Assembly (NCBI GenBank): GCA_025506515.1
Contig: CM046443.1
Coordinates: 22,431,898 to 22,495,897 of the forward strand
Source of the DNA: Flaveria trinervia
Taxonomy: Eukaryota > Streptophyta > Magnoliopsida > Asterales > Asteraceae
Direction: 5' to 3'
DNA length: 64,000 nucleotides
Part shown: piece after piece, positions 1 to 10,386 of the stretch
Layout of the letters: every line of letters starts with the position of its first letter
Position numbering within the stretch: position 1 is the stretch's first letter
Program-made: the position numbers and the translations under genes
Notes under the pieces: generated by a model
Seen by the model: the letters and a program-made list of their open reading frames with translations, nothing else
The model's database searches: none
Told to the model about the DNA's origin: nothing

Positions 1-430
1 TCTGTCATGCGATTGAGCCGTGCAACTGAGTGGGTCGTGCGACTGAATCATGCGTCTAAGTCAATCGTGCGACTGAGTTGTGCGACTAGGCATGTCGTGC
101 GACTGAGTCGTGCGACAGGGTGTCTGTATGCGATTGAGTCATGCGTGTGGATGATTGTGTGCGATTGAGTCAGGTGACCGACTGAGTGTATGCGATTGTG
201 CGTGTTTCGCACGACTGGAGTCCAATCGCACGAATGAAGGTTCAATCGCACGAAACTAGCTAATTCGCACGATTGAGGGTTGATTCGTGCGCATGGAGGT
301 TGGGTCGTGCGAATGTGTGTGTTGTGTGGTGCGACTGAGTCCAATCGCACGAATGAAGGTTCAATCGCACGAAAGTAGCTAATTCGCACGATTGAAGGTT
401 GATTCGTACGAATGGAACGTGGGTCGAGCG
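1..430. repeat. CGCACGA/TCGTGCG minisatellite
   Basis: A short motif (GTGCGACTGAGT and variants) recurs through the block, together with its reverse-complement form (TCGCACGA). A larger unit of about 119 bp is visible twice, at about 212-305 and 332-425. Both copies run through CCAATCGCACGAATGAAGG, then GCTAATTCGCACGATTGA, then GGTTGATTCGT. The open frame on the minus strand across this block follows from the repeat and is not a gene. The left edge is cut by the window, so the full array length is unknown. Confidence 0.75.
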
Positions 431-599
431 TCTAGCCCTGTTGTGTGACTGATGATGAGTGTGAATTTCCCTCGAACGTCTGATGATGATAAGGAAACAT
501 CAGTAAAAGTGTCATCTTTCATAACAATGAGATCTTTACAAGGATGTCATAAGCAATGACGACTACTCGTAGTACTTGGATCTACATAAGATCTGATAC
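431..599. other. unassigned intergenic sequence
   Basis: This joins the minisatellite to the probable Gypsy LTR. I see no gene, repeat or motif I can name. Confidence 0.5.
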
Positions 600-1667
600 G
601 TGTGTCCGCTTGTGTGTGTGTGCCACCCACGACCGAACCGATACAACCCGAACCGACCAAACATTACTATACGCTTTATACATGTCATTATGCTTGACCA
701 TAACTGTCAATAGTGTTTGACCGATCATTGCTTCAACTGTTGGAAATCTCGACCTTTCATACTTACCACTTAACATGTGAGTTTCGTGGCCCCTTTTATG
801 CTTATACTATTTTACAAACATTTACAAACATGGGGGAAAGTATGCTCGCCCGTTTTCTATGCTGTACAACATAAATAAAACTTTCATACAAGGAATCATG
901 ATACTGTGTTGCAAGTACTTATCTGATACATGCTTGGGTCTGCTGTGTGGTTCTATCTTTGCAACTATTTAATTCCAGTTTGGGAACCGACGGTTAGTAT
1001 TGGTAGTACTACTGGGTTGACACCCCCACCCTCGTGTTGGTATACTAGTTAGTACCACAATAGCCAGGTACGGGTCTTGGGTGAATATATGCCGACAATT
1101 TCTTGTGTACGTCGCTAGGTTTGGTTGCAAAGCTCATGTCATGTGATTCTACTTGTGTATATAACTGTATTCACGGTATTCCATATCATTTACTTTATAC
1201 AGCATCACTTACATTTTTATTACTTAAACCTGCGAGCTCATCAACAACTTTGTTGACCGTTTTGAGCATATCTTTTCAGGTGATCAAGCTAGCTGAGGTT
1301 CTAGGTGTGCTGCCTTAGTGGAGACCCTAGGATGCATTTTTGGACTAAACATGTTTGACAAACTGTTACTTTGAACAATGTTAAACCGTGTAAACAATTA
1401 CAATCTTTTGAAACTTGTTCCCGGGTTGTGGGAATTTACATTACAATTTCATCTTTATGTGATCATGTGAATCGTTTATCTTGTTATGCTTATGGCTATG
1501 CTGTCGTGGGCATTGACTATACACGACACAAGTCCCCTTGTTGTCGGGTGTCGTCATGACACGCTTGTCATCATTTTATTATTGCATCTCTATCGCTTAC
1601 CATGTGTTATGACGATTCCCATCTCGTCGCACCCCGTGTTTCCGCTCTTAGCGGGGGTGTGACACAC
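600..1667 (+). mobile_element. probable decayed Ty3/Gypsy LTR or 3' end
   Basis: Non-coding sequence with the general look of a long plant Gypsy LTR. It has a TG-rich start and ends GCGGGGGTGTGACAC (about 1650-1667), a terminus common on chromovirus-type LTRs. No primer-binding site follows it and no matching LTR lies in the window, so if the call is right this is a solo or truncated LTR. The short open frames at 1103-1318 and 1371-1559 have no recognisable domain and I treat them as chance. The identification rests on resemblance only. Confidence 0.35.
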
Positions 1668-1699
1668 AGATAGAGATATTACAGTGTCTGAGTTGCCAG

Positions 1700-1968
1700 T
1701 GTATGACACATACATAAATCCTACATCAGCCATGGACAGGAAAGATTCCTAGTTCATAGATAATGTCTGGCCTTTAATATCACCAATTCGTTTTGGGCAT
1801 ACCAGCTATAGATAAGAGGAGAACTCCATAGTTAAGCGTGCTCGGGTGACATCAATCTAAGGATGGGTGACCACCTATGATGTTTTCACTCGGGCAACCA
1901 AAAGCAAATCCAAGAGCTAATCATGGGAAAAACATACAATATTGATAGTATGAGCGACTTGGTGTTAA
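1700..1968 (+). repeat. TRIM 5' LTR
   Basis: Begins TGTATGACAC and ends near GGTGTTA, just before the PBS. It is about 70 bp shorter than its partner, which carries an extra duplicated 5S-like block. The 5S-like segment is at 1816-1890. Confidence 0.75.
1816..1890 (+). other. 5S rRNA-like domain in the TRIM 5' LTR
   Basis: GAACTCCATAGTTAAGCGTGC followed by GGATGGGTGACCACCT closely follows the plant 5S rRNA internal control region: box A AGTTAAGCGTGCTCGGG at 1830-1846 and box C GGATGGGTGACC from 1861. In Cassandra elements this segment can act as an internal Pol III promoter. The 5' and 3' thirds of 5S rRNA are missing or unrecognisable, so this is not a 5S gene. Confidence 0.8.
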
Positions 1969-1971
1969 AGA

Positions 1972-1985
1972 ATGGTATCTAAGCC
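1972..1985 (+). other. TRIM primer-binding site
   Basis: TGGTATCTAAGCCA lies 3 bp after the 5' LTR and matches the TGGTATCAGAGCCA form (complementary to initiator Met-tRNA) at 12 of 14 positions. Confidence 0.7.
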
Positions 1986-2078
1986 ACTCTTATGTTATTT
2001 AGGATGGCGGGACATACCTAAATGAGGATGGTGAGTTCTCGGGCTCATCAAAGATGAAAAGTCCAAAGGGGAGAGACT

Positions 2079-2418
2079 GTGACACTATATTTAAATCTCA
2101 CATTAGCCGGATATGTAAAGATTACTGGTTCATAAGTAATTCCTTGCCTCTAATATCACAAATGTGTTTTGGCTTATTGGCTATGGATGAGAGGAAAACT
2201 CTATAGTTAAGTGTGCTTTGGCAACAACCTAGGGACGGGTGACCATCCTACGAAGCTTTCACTTGGGAAACTATAAGTAAATCTATGAATTTCTCTAGCA
2301 ACAACCTAGGTATGGGTGACCTCCTTGGGAAGTTTTCACCTAGGCAACCAAAAGCAAATCCGTGAGCTCCTTGTGAGCGAAGCGAAAATATTGATGGTTT
2401 GAGGCGCTAGGTGTTACA
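2079..2418 (+). repeat. TRIM 3' LTR with duplicated 5S-like block
   Basis: Begins TGTGACAC right after the polypurine tract and ends GGTGTTACA. It has two box-C-like segments. One is at about 2231-2245 in the ancestral position. The other, GGTATGGGTGACCTCCTTGG (from 2309), sits in a tandem duplication of about 70 bp that starts around GCAACAACCTAGG. The second copy is closer to canonical 5S rRNA than the first. Confidence 0.75.
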
Positions 2419-2428
2419 TAGTAACTGC

Positions 2429-2521
2429 TAGTGAGGTTGTTCATCAAGAGATTTCCTGTTAGTGAGGCTGTTCATCAAGAGAATTCCTCTTAGTGAGGGT
2501 ATACATCAAGGGATTTCTTTG
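2429..2521 (+). repeat. three-copy 31-bp tandem repeat
   Basis: Three adjacent units of 31 bp beginning TAGTGAGG and containing CATCAAG (GTTCATCAAGAGA in the first two, TACATCAAGGGA in the third). They sit immediately downstream of the TRIM. Such arrays are common in LTR promoters, but I cannot assign this one to a complete LTR. Confidence 0.75.
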
Positions 2522-4328
2522 ACTGTTACATAAAAACAACTATTATTACATAAACATCTATGCCCACAATAGATGATATCAGAGTACACCTACAATAGGT
2601 CAAGGCAATGATGATACTATTAGTATGGATAATTTGATCAATACTCCTCCATAGCATAGACATACAACTAGAACATCCTCGAGTTCACGAACACCAACTA
2701 CTCTGGAACAAAAAGTTCAAGTTATAAAGAGGGAGAGATGTTGGAAAAACAACAACCCATCTATGATTTACATCAGATGAATCAGAGAGGGATGCTAATA
2801 TTAAGAATATAGTACATCAGCAAGAGCTCTAATTTAGCTATGTTCATATTTTAGAGAACAAACATAAAGAGATACATCTAGATTTACATTAACATCATAT
2901 CAACGTAATCAACATAGATATATACAGAGTTTGGAGAGTTAAGTGGATAAAAATTTGTTAATCCAAATATTGTTATTGATATTCAATGAATAGAGACCAC
3001 TACTATGATCTAGAACCTAATGTGATATTGACTAAAGTTACTGAGGATCAACTTGTGGTTCTAAGAAATTGGTGAAGTGATAGTTACACATGAGCATATT
3101 TTGCAAAGTACTGTGCCTGAAAAATGACAATGATGATAATAATAATGATGATGATAACAAAGATGATTGTGGTGATGATGGTAAGGATAATACATGAAAG
3201 AAGAAGGATCATGGTGATGATGATCAAAAAGGAGACATGGGATCAACTGTGAGTCCTCCTGGTGATTCAAGTTCTAAAAACATCTCAAGACCAAGACCTA
3301 ATGATCTACAAGATTATGGACTACTAGATGTAGCCACAAAAGAGATGTACGAGAAAGAGTTATACATTTCAACAACAAATCTTGGTTGATGAGTCTAATG
3401 AATATATAGGTCCATTTGATGACTTGGATGAGTCTATAGATTACATCGATGTATTTGGCAATAGTCGAAAGAATTATTCTTAGATATTTTATTAGAAGAA
3501 GGACATATTTTCATAAACTCTAGAGTTAAGCAGCCAACTTCTAATCCACAAAACATGACTCGAGTGATGCTTTGTGTCAAGTCAGAATATTTCAATGCTT
3601 GCTCCTTCACATTCTTCTTACATCCATACATTGAGACATTCCAAACCATTTACTCGATAAGGAAATTTAGAACCTGTATTGAGTTGGGCATATGATGGGG
3701 GAAAGAAGATGTATATTGTTAAGTTACGAGTTGTAGCTATAGAGTATTATCAAGATGAGCATGACTTCCATACACTTAGTGTCTGATTTATAAGCTATAG
3801 GATGTATACCATTTATCAATCAAGCAACTATGAAAAGGCAAAGTGGATAAGGAATATGATATGGCTTCAAAGCAAAACTAAATTCAAAGACTTGAAAACT
3901 ACAAAATCTAAAGTCATTGAAGATAAGACGCATATAGCTCCCAACACCAATGAGCCAATGAAGATCATATGTGTATAAGCATATCAAATATGCTAGAAAG
4001 ATTCCAATTCATGCGCATGTACCAATCAATAGTTACATAAACTTATGATATGGGTTTATGAGAAGAATACTTGCATGCTGTGATTTATTTGTCTTGACAA
4101 AGAATACCGTATCATCAACCCAGTTGACGTGCTCAAGTTAGAGAGAGAAGATTTGATGAGGCTTCCGACTTATCTAATTGTAGTTGATGAATCTGCCTAT
4201 TTTTTAGCATCTTAATTTGGTTGGTTGATCACGAAGGCCCTGAGCAACAAGATGTATGCTTATTGTGGCAATTACAAAGTTGAAACATAGATTTTTGAAG
4301 ATTTGATTCACAGAGCCTAGGGGGAGAT
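2522..4328 (+). mobile_element. decayed LTR-element internal region, unclassified
   Basis: No long frame survives. A degenerate PBS-like TGATATCAGAG lies at 2574-2584, and a clear polypurine tract (AGGGGGAGA, 4319-4327) ends the stretch just before an LTR-like sequence. Repeated GATGATGATAA-type sequence around 3120-3230 would encode an acidic low-complexity segment. I could not recognise a protease, integrase, RT or RNase H motif in any frame. I infer a heavily mutated retroelement body from the PPT-LTR end alone. Confidence 0.4.
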
Positions 4329-4635
4329 TGTAGGAATTGAACCTAGAGGCTCATAGATTCAAAATAAGATATTGAAGATCATGTTTCCACGCGAGAAGTT
4401 TGAACCGCCCGAGATGAAGTTCTCGTGATAAACTATTTTTGGTTTATTATAATAAGTTTGCTTTATTTAGTGTGTTTAGAATCCTATTTTTCTGTGAAAA
4501 TTCTTCTCTTTGTAATAGTTATTATAAAGCAATACTACAAAAACTATTTACATTGTGCTTGTTCTACTTGATCTCGTATATCTTCTAGTACTACTATAAT
4601 TTTGTGATTGATTTATTTCATGTTCTCTCATAACA
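4329..4635 (+). repeat. LTR-like end of a decayed Copia-type element
   Basis: Starts TGTAGGAATTG directly after the polypurine tract and has a plausible end at CTCATAACA, about 307 bp in all. No matching 5' LTR was found upstream. The right boundary is a guess from the terminal CA. Confidence 0.45.
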
Positions 4636-4649
4636 TCAATTTAAAATGA

Positions 4650-5480
4650 ATTCACGATCTTTAGACCCAATCCTAAGGTGAAATGCTTGTCCTTATGTTG
4701 CCTTTATCGAAAAGGATTTGTAATTGGGACATTAACTCTTTCATTACGGACATGGCTAGATTATATGATGCTTTGGTGCGGACTAAACCCTTGGAAACAT
4801 ATCAATTTGCAAATCTATCTCTTTCTTAGTTGTGTGTGAAGAAATCAAAATATATTTCAGTTAGGCAAGGTTAGAGGTGGCATCCCTGACAAGTTCTCGG
4901 GGAACAAATCAAGGAAGTCACACACAACTAGCACATATTTTAACACTTTTTTCAAAATATGAACATCTTTACACATATGCAAAATAAGCTTAACACCTTC
5001 GATTCATGGAACCTTTCTATTTTGAACTTAGAAACAATATTTACTTTATCACCATAGATCGTCACTGGGCTACCATAATGTGCTATTAAATGAATCATCT
5101 TCCTTTGTCTATAAGCCTTACAAGTGGATAACTAATCCAATCTAAACACAACATCAAATCCTTCTAATGTAATACTAAACAACCTAACAAGAAGTTGTAT
5201 CCTTCTAACTCTATGTAACAATCGTTTATCACATTAGTTATAATTGAAGATTTACAAGTGGTAGTTTCTACTTTAAATTATGATCTCCTATTCATTTGTA
5301 TATTTAACTCATCACAATTGAAGCAGTTATGAAACTCTTGCTTAGATCAATTTAAAAAAAACATTAACGCACAAATATAGTTAACTAGCAATGTACCTAA
5401 AACCACATAACGATCAATTCTAGCTCTCTCTTGTGTCATGGTGAAATTCATTGCCATGCCTTTATGATTGTCGTCACATA
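4650..5480 (-). pseudogene. Ty3/Gypsy gag-protease-RT relic
   Basis: Read on the minus strand, this is a decayed Gypsy polyprotein fragment. In order it has: a gag-like ARIDRYVV segment (about 5440-5400); a partial zinc-knuckle CFNC (about 5320); a retropepsin tail with ELEGYNFL and LEGFDVV.(R)LDW (about 5230-5110); the protease-RT linker with CDFLDLFPENL.GMPPL (about 4920-4860); and the start of RT with ELMSQLQ and FDKGN.RTS.SP (about 4740-4680). Each matches the chromovirus order and spacing, but stops and frameshifts occur throughout. The RT catalytic region is missing. The left end coincides with the 4329-4635 LTR-like block, so that element may have truncated it. Confidence 0.7.
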
Positions 5481-5548
5481 TCCTGTCGTTCTCTCTACTA
5501 AGCTACCATGTAAATACCACATAACCTAGCTTTGATTTCTTATGATCA

Positions 5549-5680
5549 TTATATATATATACATATATACACATCTTATATATATACACATATGTATATA
5601 TATGTGTATATATATATACACACACATATATACATATATATATATATATACATACATATATATATATAATATATATTTAT
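5549..5680. repeat. (TA)n/(TATACA)n microsatellite
   Basis: About 130 bp of alternating TA, TACA and TGTA dinucleotides, including TATATATATATACATATATA-type runs. It is almost free of other sequence. Confidence 0.95.
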
Positions 5681-5845
5681 AATCTCACCACAGTTATAAC
5701 ATTTTGATCTCATTTGGTAATCCTTAAAGAAGTTTCATGTCTTCCCATATCAGTAGCACAAAATTTAAACCTCCATTCACCAAAATGATAAAACCTGGTT
5801 CAAACTCACCTACATAAGTTGTAAACTCATTTTCACAACATTAAA

Positions 5846-6033
5846 CTTCCACAATTATCGAAAACTCATAGAACATGGCATAATTCATCTATACCAACTT
5901 TACAAATAACTATTTATTATCATAATTTTGAATCAAACTAGCACATTTTAAGGTATTTTTTTAATTTCCATGTATACATAAATATCCATATGTGAACATC
6001 ATAAACCCAAGTATAACTTTATAGAAATGCATA
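5846..6033 (+). repeat. diverged direct repeat, copy 1
   Basis: About 188 bp that recurs at 6200-6388. Shared landmarks are CTTTACAAATAA, then CATTTTAA, then CATGTATAC, then ATAAACCC, then CTTTATAGAAATGCATA. Copy 1 continues past GCATA into CCTTACG. Copy 2 stops at GCATA, where element C's LTR begins. Confidence 0.75.
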
Positions 6034-6199
6034 CCTTACGTCCAAGTTTAGAAAACTTTAGCAAACATTAACTTCGGGAACATTATATATGCATACCGAC
6101 CTAAAACATTTGGAAGTAATGTAACAATAGGAGATTAAGAACTCATTTGAGATTATGAACAAACTCTAACGTGCCATGTAGAAAGGAGCTTACCATTAA

Positions 6200-6388
6200 A
6201 ATTCCATGATCATCGTAAACTCATTTGAACAATGTCGTAATTTATGTATAACAACTTTGCAAATAAATATTTGTTATTATACATTTCAAATGAAACCTGG
6301 GCATTTTAATGTTCTTTTACTTACATGTATACTTACATATCCATACGCATACATCATAAACCCTATTATGACTTTATAGAAATGCATA
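6200..6388 (+). repeat. diverged direct repeat, copy 2 (truncated by element C)
   Basis: Second copy of the repeat at 5846-6033. It ends exactly at AAATGCATA, where the outer end of element C's 3' LTR starts (TGCAGGATTG, 6389). GCATA at 6384-6388 is therefore the expected left target-site duplication of C; the other copy is outside the window. Confidence 0.7.
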
Positions 6389-7239
6389 TGCAGGATTGAT
6401 GTTTGTTAATAACACTTGGTTTTTCTCTCGAAGTCACTAATCACACATGGTTTAGATGCAGCAGAATCGATTCAAAGAGTTGATAATATATACTAAGTAA
6501 CAAGAACTCAAGGAAATAATTTTCAAGGTACTTGTATATATTACTTCTCAACACAAAGTATTACAAGACTCTTACAAGCATGTTACAAGAGTTATAATAA
6601 GAAACTATATATATTATCACCTACAGCTAAATATACTTTGATACTGGTTGGAAACCTAAAACTAAAGCAAATACTATAAAGCTATAGTTAAGGATCTTAG
6701 ATTATGTCTTATCTAAGATTTGGTAGTCATGACATGTCCATGACTTATCATTTGTCACCAACTAAAATTGGCAACTGTAATAACTGATAAAAGATGAATA
6801 ATGAAATAAAGTATGGTCAATTACATGGGCATGGGAAAACACCATGCAGTATTTCAGAGATTTGTAGTAGAGTGTCAAGTCAACCATACTTATGTCCACC
6901 AGTTCATAGTAAGTACTTCTGAAGTTAACTAGCTTTGTAAGAACAAGTTCTTCCGAAGCTACTTATACTTCGGAAGTAACTACTTCTTCTGAGGCTTTCT
7001 TTGGACTTTAAACTTTGGAAGTTGTAGTCTTGAATTCTTCTAAGTCTTGAACTTTAGAAGAGAGAAGACTTTGCCTTCAGAAGTTAGATTTTTTCTTCGG
7101 AAGATGATCTTGTACTTGCCTTTGGAATAACTCCATTTGCCTTCGGAAGTTCCATACATAGCTTCGGAAGACCTTTATTAGTTGCACCAAAATTTTCTAA
7201 TTGTTTGGTTTTGGTTGCACAGCTTTTCTAGATCTAACA
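6389..7239 (-). repeat. element C 3' LTR
   Basis: On the minus strand it begins TGTTAGATCTAG right after a polypurine tract and ends CATCAATCCTGCA, like the ...GGTCCTGCA end of D's LTR. About 851 bp. The first third (about 6910-7170) is packed with CTTCCGAAG/CTTCGGAAG palindromes. Confidence 0.85.
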
Positions 7240-7242
7240 AAC

Positions 7243-7254
7243 TCCCCCTAGGGT
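7243..7254 (-). other. element C polypurine tract
   Basis: Minus-strand CCCTAGGGGGAG, 3 bp before the LTR start TGTTAG. It primes plus-strand DNA synthesis in retrotransposition. Confidence 0.85.
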
Positions 7255-7255
7255 G

Positions 7256-9599
7256 ATGATATCAAAACCTCACTTATTCCTGCTTCTCAAAACCTTCAGC
7301 ACCAGGACAAAAGATGTTTCTCTGTTTCTTTGTTCTTCCTTGAGTTTTGCTGAAAATTTTGTACAAGTCATTAGTGGACAAAAGATCCAGTCTGTCGCTC
7401 CTAATGATGTGCACCCTTTGTTATCCCCCCTGAAAAGAGTTAGTTGATGGGAGTTGTACTCATACTCCATTTAACTATGGATTCAAGGTTAGTCCTTCAA
7501 CCATTTGAAAAAGGCTTTGCCTTTGTTTGTTGATCCTTTCATTTCCTCTTCCTCTTTCAGTTTCAACTCCTCTTGAATCTTTGTTCTTGTAGTTCGCTCG
7601 ACCAAATAAAGACTACTCAGGTGATTTCTGATATGAGCAGCTATCTCCAAGTTAGGGGAGTTGGAGAATGGCTTCTCTACTAACTCAGCAATATCAAATC
7701 TGCTCAAGTGTAGCAAAGATGAGGCATTGAGCCTATTTATCTCGCCATTCTCTTTCTCAATAACAAAGTTGTGAGAAGAGTCTTCGAACCTCCACTAGAT
7801 GATATTCTTTTTTGGCACAAGGGGCTTACTTAGCACTCTATCCCCTTTCTTTGAATCTAGTAGAGTCACCAACCTTCTTCTTAGCTTCTTCTTTTCATCA
7901 TTTAGTGAATCAGAGTGAGGCCCAGAAGCTTAACAGCTTGGTCTAGTGTTCCTCTTGGTAGATTAAGGATTGATCTCTTGTGAGGGAACATGAGGAGCCA
8001 TCAACATAAGTCAATCTGATTGACTCCTCCTCATAGAAGATGTCACTCAAAGTTGTACACTTGATGAGCTTCATCTTGATGTCCTTAAACTCCTCTAAGG
8101 AGAGATGTTTAGAAGGCTTAGGGAATGGTTTGAGTGGTTGTTGGGTAGGTAATGGTGTTGGGTTCTAGGAAGTGTTTTAGGTTTGAGCATAGATAGTAAG
8201 GTGGTTTTGTGATGGGTTGGTATGGAGGATGGTGTAGGTTCAGGAGTGTATGGTTAGATATGGGTTCAGTTTTAATGGGAAATGGGAAAGGGACTGGTTC
8301 AGATTGTGGTTGGGGTTGAGGTGTTGGTTTGAAGGTCATCCCTTGTCCCCTTCGATACATCTCCTTCCTTTTCCCTAAGCGAATGTCAGCCTTGATGTCA
8401 CTAACATGTCGCTGCAAACGTACCTGCGAGAAAAGCTATGAGCCCGGAGATAGTCCTTCATCCGTCCTTTTCACCTATCTTCGTGACAACAATGATTCCT
8501 GCTTCTTTTTCTTCTTCCTTCTTTCTCACCCTTAATTTCTCCTTTGCAGCTTTCTTTCTCTTCTTCTCCATTTGATCTTGCTCTTTCATGAATAGCCATG
8601 AGATCATATCATTATTGTGTGGAGACACTTCTTCTAGAGAGAAAGTCTATAGGTCAGAAAAGTTATCTTTTCCCTCCTTGGCTACAAATTAGCATCTTTT
8701 TCCTTCCTCTCCCTTTCTTCCCCTAAGGCCAACCTTGTTGCCTCTTCTTTCTATTCAATTTGAAGTAGGGTTGCCTTCTGTAACTTAGTCCGCTCTTTAG
8801 TGGTAGCAAGAGCACTTCTTCACTAACAAATCCAACTTGACAAGCATGTTAATGATTTCCACCCTTCTTTGGTTGTTAATAGCCTCCTGGTTGCCTGTAG
8901 TTGCTTTGCTGCTTGCAGCTAACAACTTCCTAGCAGGGAGTCTACCTTTTCTTTTAAGCTTCTCTAACCTTGCTTCCTCTTGAAGCTCTTCCGCAGTCAT
9001 CTTCTTCTTTCCTTGACATCTTTGGAATGCTAGACTTTAAGGGTTCTTATGTGGAGGTTTCAGGTTGAGACATGGTGGTTAGATCTTGTTGTAGTGATGT
9101 TGTTTGAGTGAGGGGTTGGTTGAAAAAATCCTCATTATTCACCTCAGATGTCAGCTCAAGAATGCATATGTGATTACTAGATCATTGGATTAAGAGAATA
9201 GCCCTTCTTCAGCTTCCATCTCAGCTTCGAAAGATTGAATTTGTTCTTTCTAGGCTTTGACTTTGGCTTCGTAGGCTGTGGAAATACAATTTATGTCCTA
9301 ACTATTTCAGTTGATGGCCATCAGTCCTCATTTTCCCTTCAAAATCATCTCGATTCAATGTGGGCCTTCGGTGACCAACTTCTTGGATAGTGGTAGAAGG
9401 TGTTCAACCTCTAAAGCTCTTAAGCTCAAAGTACATCACATCTACATCTGGGCTAGGCTGGTCAATTAAAGATCTCATCAAGCACTTCGAAAAGAACCTG
9501 TTGAGATCTTTGAGCATCCTTGGTCCATTTTTAACATAATTAGAGGAGGCTTAGGAAAAAACTATTTCTTGTTGAGTAGGGTATCTTGAACTTATGGAT
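7256..9599 (-). pseudogene. element C ORF3, C-terminal part
   Basis: The 3' portion of the third ORF, in several frames with stops. Open stretches at 8797-9000 and 7489-7716 encode charged helical sequence (runs such as EELQEEARLEKLKRKG and EELKLKEEEEMK), and 8118-8417 is proline-rich. This composition (proline-rich segment, then acidic/basic coiled coil) is the same as in the better-preserved ORF3s of A, B and F. No membrane segment or signal peptide is visible. Function unknown; Sirevirus third ORFs have been called env-like in the literature, which nothing here supports. A D-family solo LTR interrupts it at 9600. Confidence 0.6.
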
Positions 9600-10386
9600 T
9601 GTAGGACCGGTGAAGGGTGGTCAACTTACAACATAACAACACAATAGGAGATTAACTTAGACTAATCAAACAGTGAAACTGGATTAACCACAATTGATGA
9701 TACTAAGAACACAAGTAAGAAGAGACAAAACAAGATACAAGACACAATGAAATGGTTTTCAAGATTGTAGTATATTGCCTTCTCAAGTTCTATTAAAAGT
9801 GTTACAAAGCATAAAGGAAAGTAACAAGTACTTGAGATACATATACTATATTCTACAGTCGGCCATACTTTGAAGGCCAGCTAGATACAATTTACTAGAC
9901 ACAACACAAAATCAATTGTAGTGTCAAAAGGCAGATTTCCATTTGACTTGTGACTATGACATGCCATAGCTCACATCCTAATATATTACAAAAAGGATAA
10001 ATTACATGAAGTAGAATGTTACAAACTCAAGACCTTAATATAAAGTTACTAAAATCATGGACCTTTTCACCAACTCATGCAAGTTGGTGACTTTACAGAG
10101 TTGTAGCGGAAAGGGGTCCAACTTTATGTAATGTACATCAGATAAAGCATGTATACTAAAAGACTTAAGAAGAAATATGTCTTCAAGAGTTGAGATTCGG
10201 AAGACTTTGTCTCTGAAGCTTTGGAAGACTTCATCTTTGGATTCGAAGATATTGGTCTTGGCTTTGGAACATTTCACACTTATAGTATTTTCAGTTGCAT
10301 GTGTGAAACTTCTGAAGCATTCTTCTTCAATGTACTTGTGCAACATGTAGGAGCTTTAAGTGTTTGCAGTTGCATCAGCCTTAACA
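9600..10386 (-). mobile_element. solo LTR of the D family
   Basis: A 787-bp LTR on the minus strand, starting TGTTAAGGCTGATGCAAC at 10386 and ending CCGGTCCTACA at 9600. It matches D's 5' LTR (45356-46144, 789 bp) along its whole length. There is no PBS after it and no PPT before it. The flanks TGGAT (9595-9599) and TGTAT (10387-10391) match at 4 of 5 bases, as expected for an old target-site duplication. This is the usual footprint of LTR-LTR recombination after insertion. Confidence 0.85.

Larger units (their letters stand above)
1700..2418 (+). mobile_element. Cassandra-type TRIM retrotransposon
   Basis: Small non-autonomous LTR element of about 719 bp. Two direct LTRs (1700-1968 and 2079-2418) align through AATATCAC, then AACTC.ATAGTTAAG.GTGCT, then GGGTGACCA. 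Between them lie only a Met-tRNA-like PBS (TGGTATCTAAGCC, from 1972) and a polypurine tract (AAAGGGGAGAGAC, 2066-2077), with no coding sequence. Both LTRs hold a 5S-rRNA-like segment, the hallmark of plant Cassandra TRIMs. The size fits that family. The LTRs are clearly diverged, so the copy is old. No 5-bp target duplication is visible (GCCAG on the left, TAGTA on the right). Confidence 0.85.

Noticed and set aside
48..389. 113-codon open frame on the minus strand
   Set aside because: Lies wholly within the CGCACGA minisatellite; the peptide only mirrors the repeat.
1816..1890. A functional 5S rRNA gene
   Set aside because: Only the central control region resembles 5S rRNA, and it sits inside an LTR with PBS and PPT in place. 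No full 120-bp gene or terminator.
1695..2423. Target duplication of the TRIM
   Set aside because: The flanks GCCAG and TAGTA do not match; the copy is too old or the boundary is shifted.
3061..3270. His-rich 69-codon frame
   Set aside because: Arises from GATGATAATAATGATGATG low-complexity DNA on the other strand.
7253..7447. Plus-strand short frame beside C's PPT
   Set aside because: Shadow of C's minus-strand ORF3 tail; no domain.
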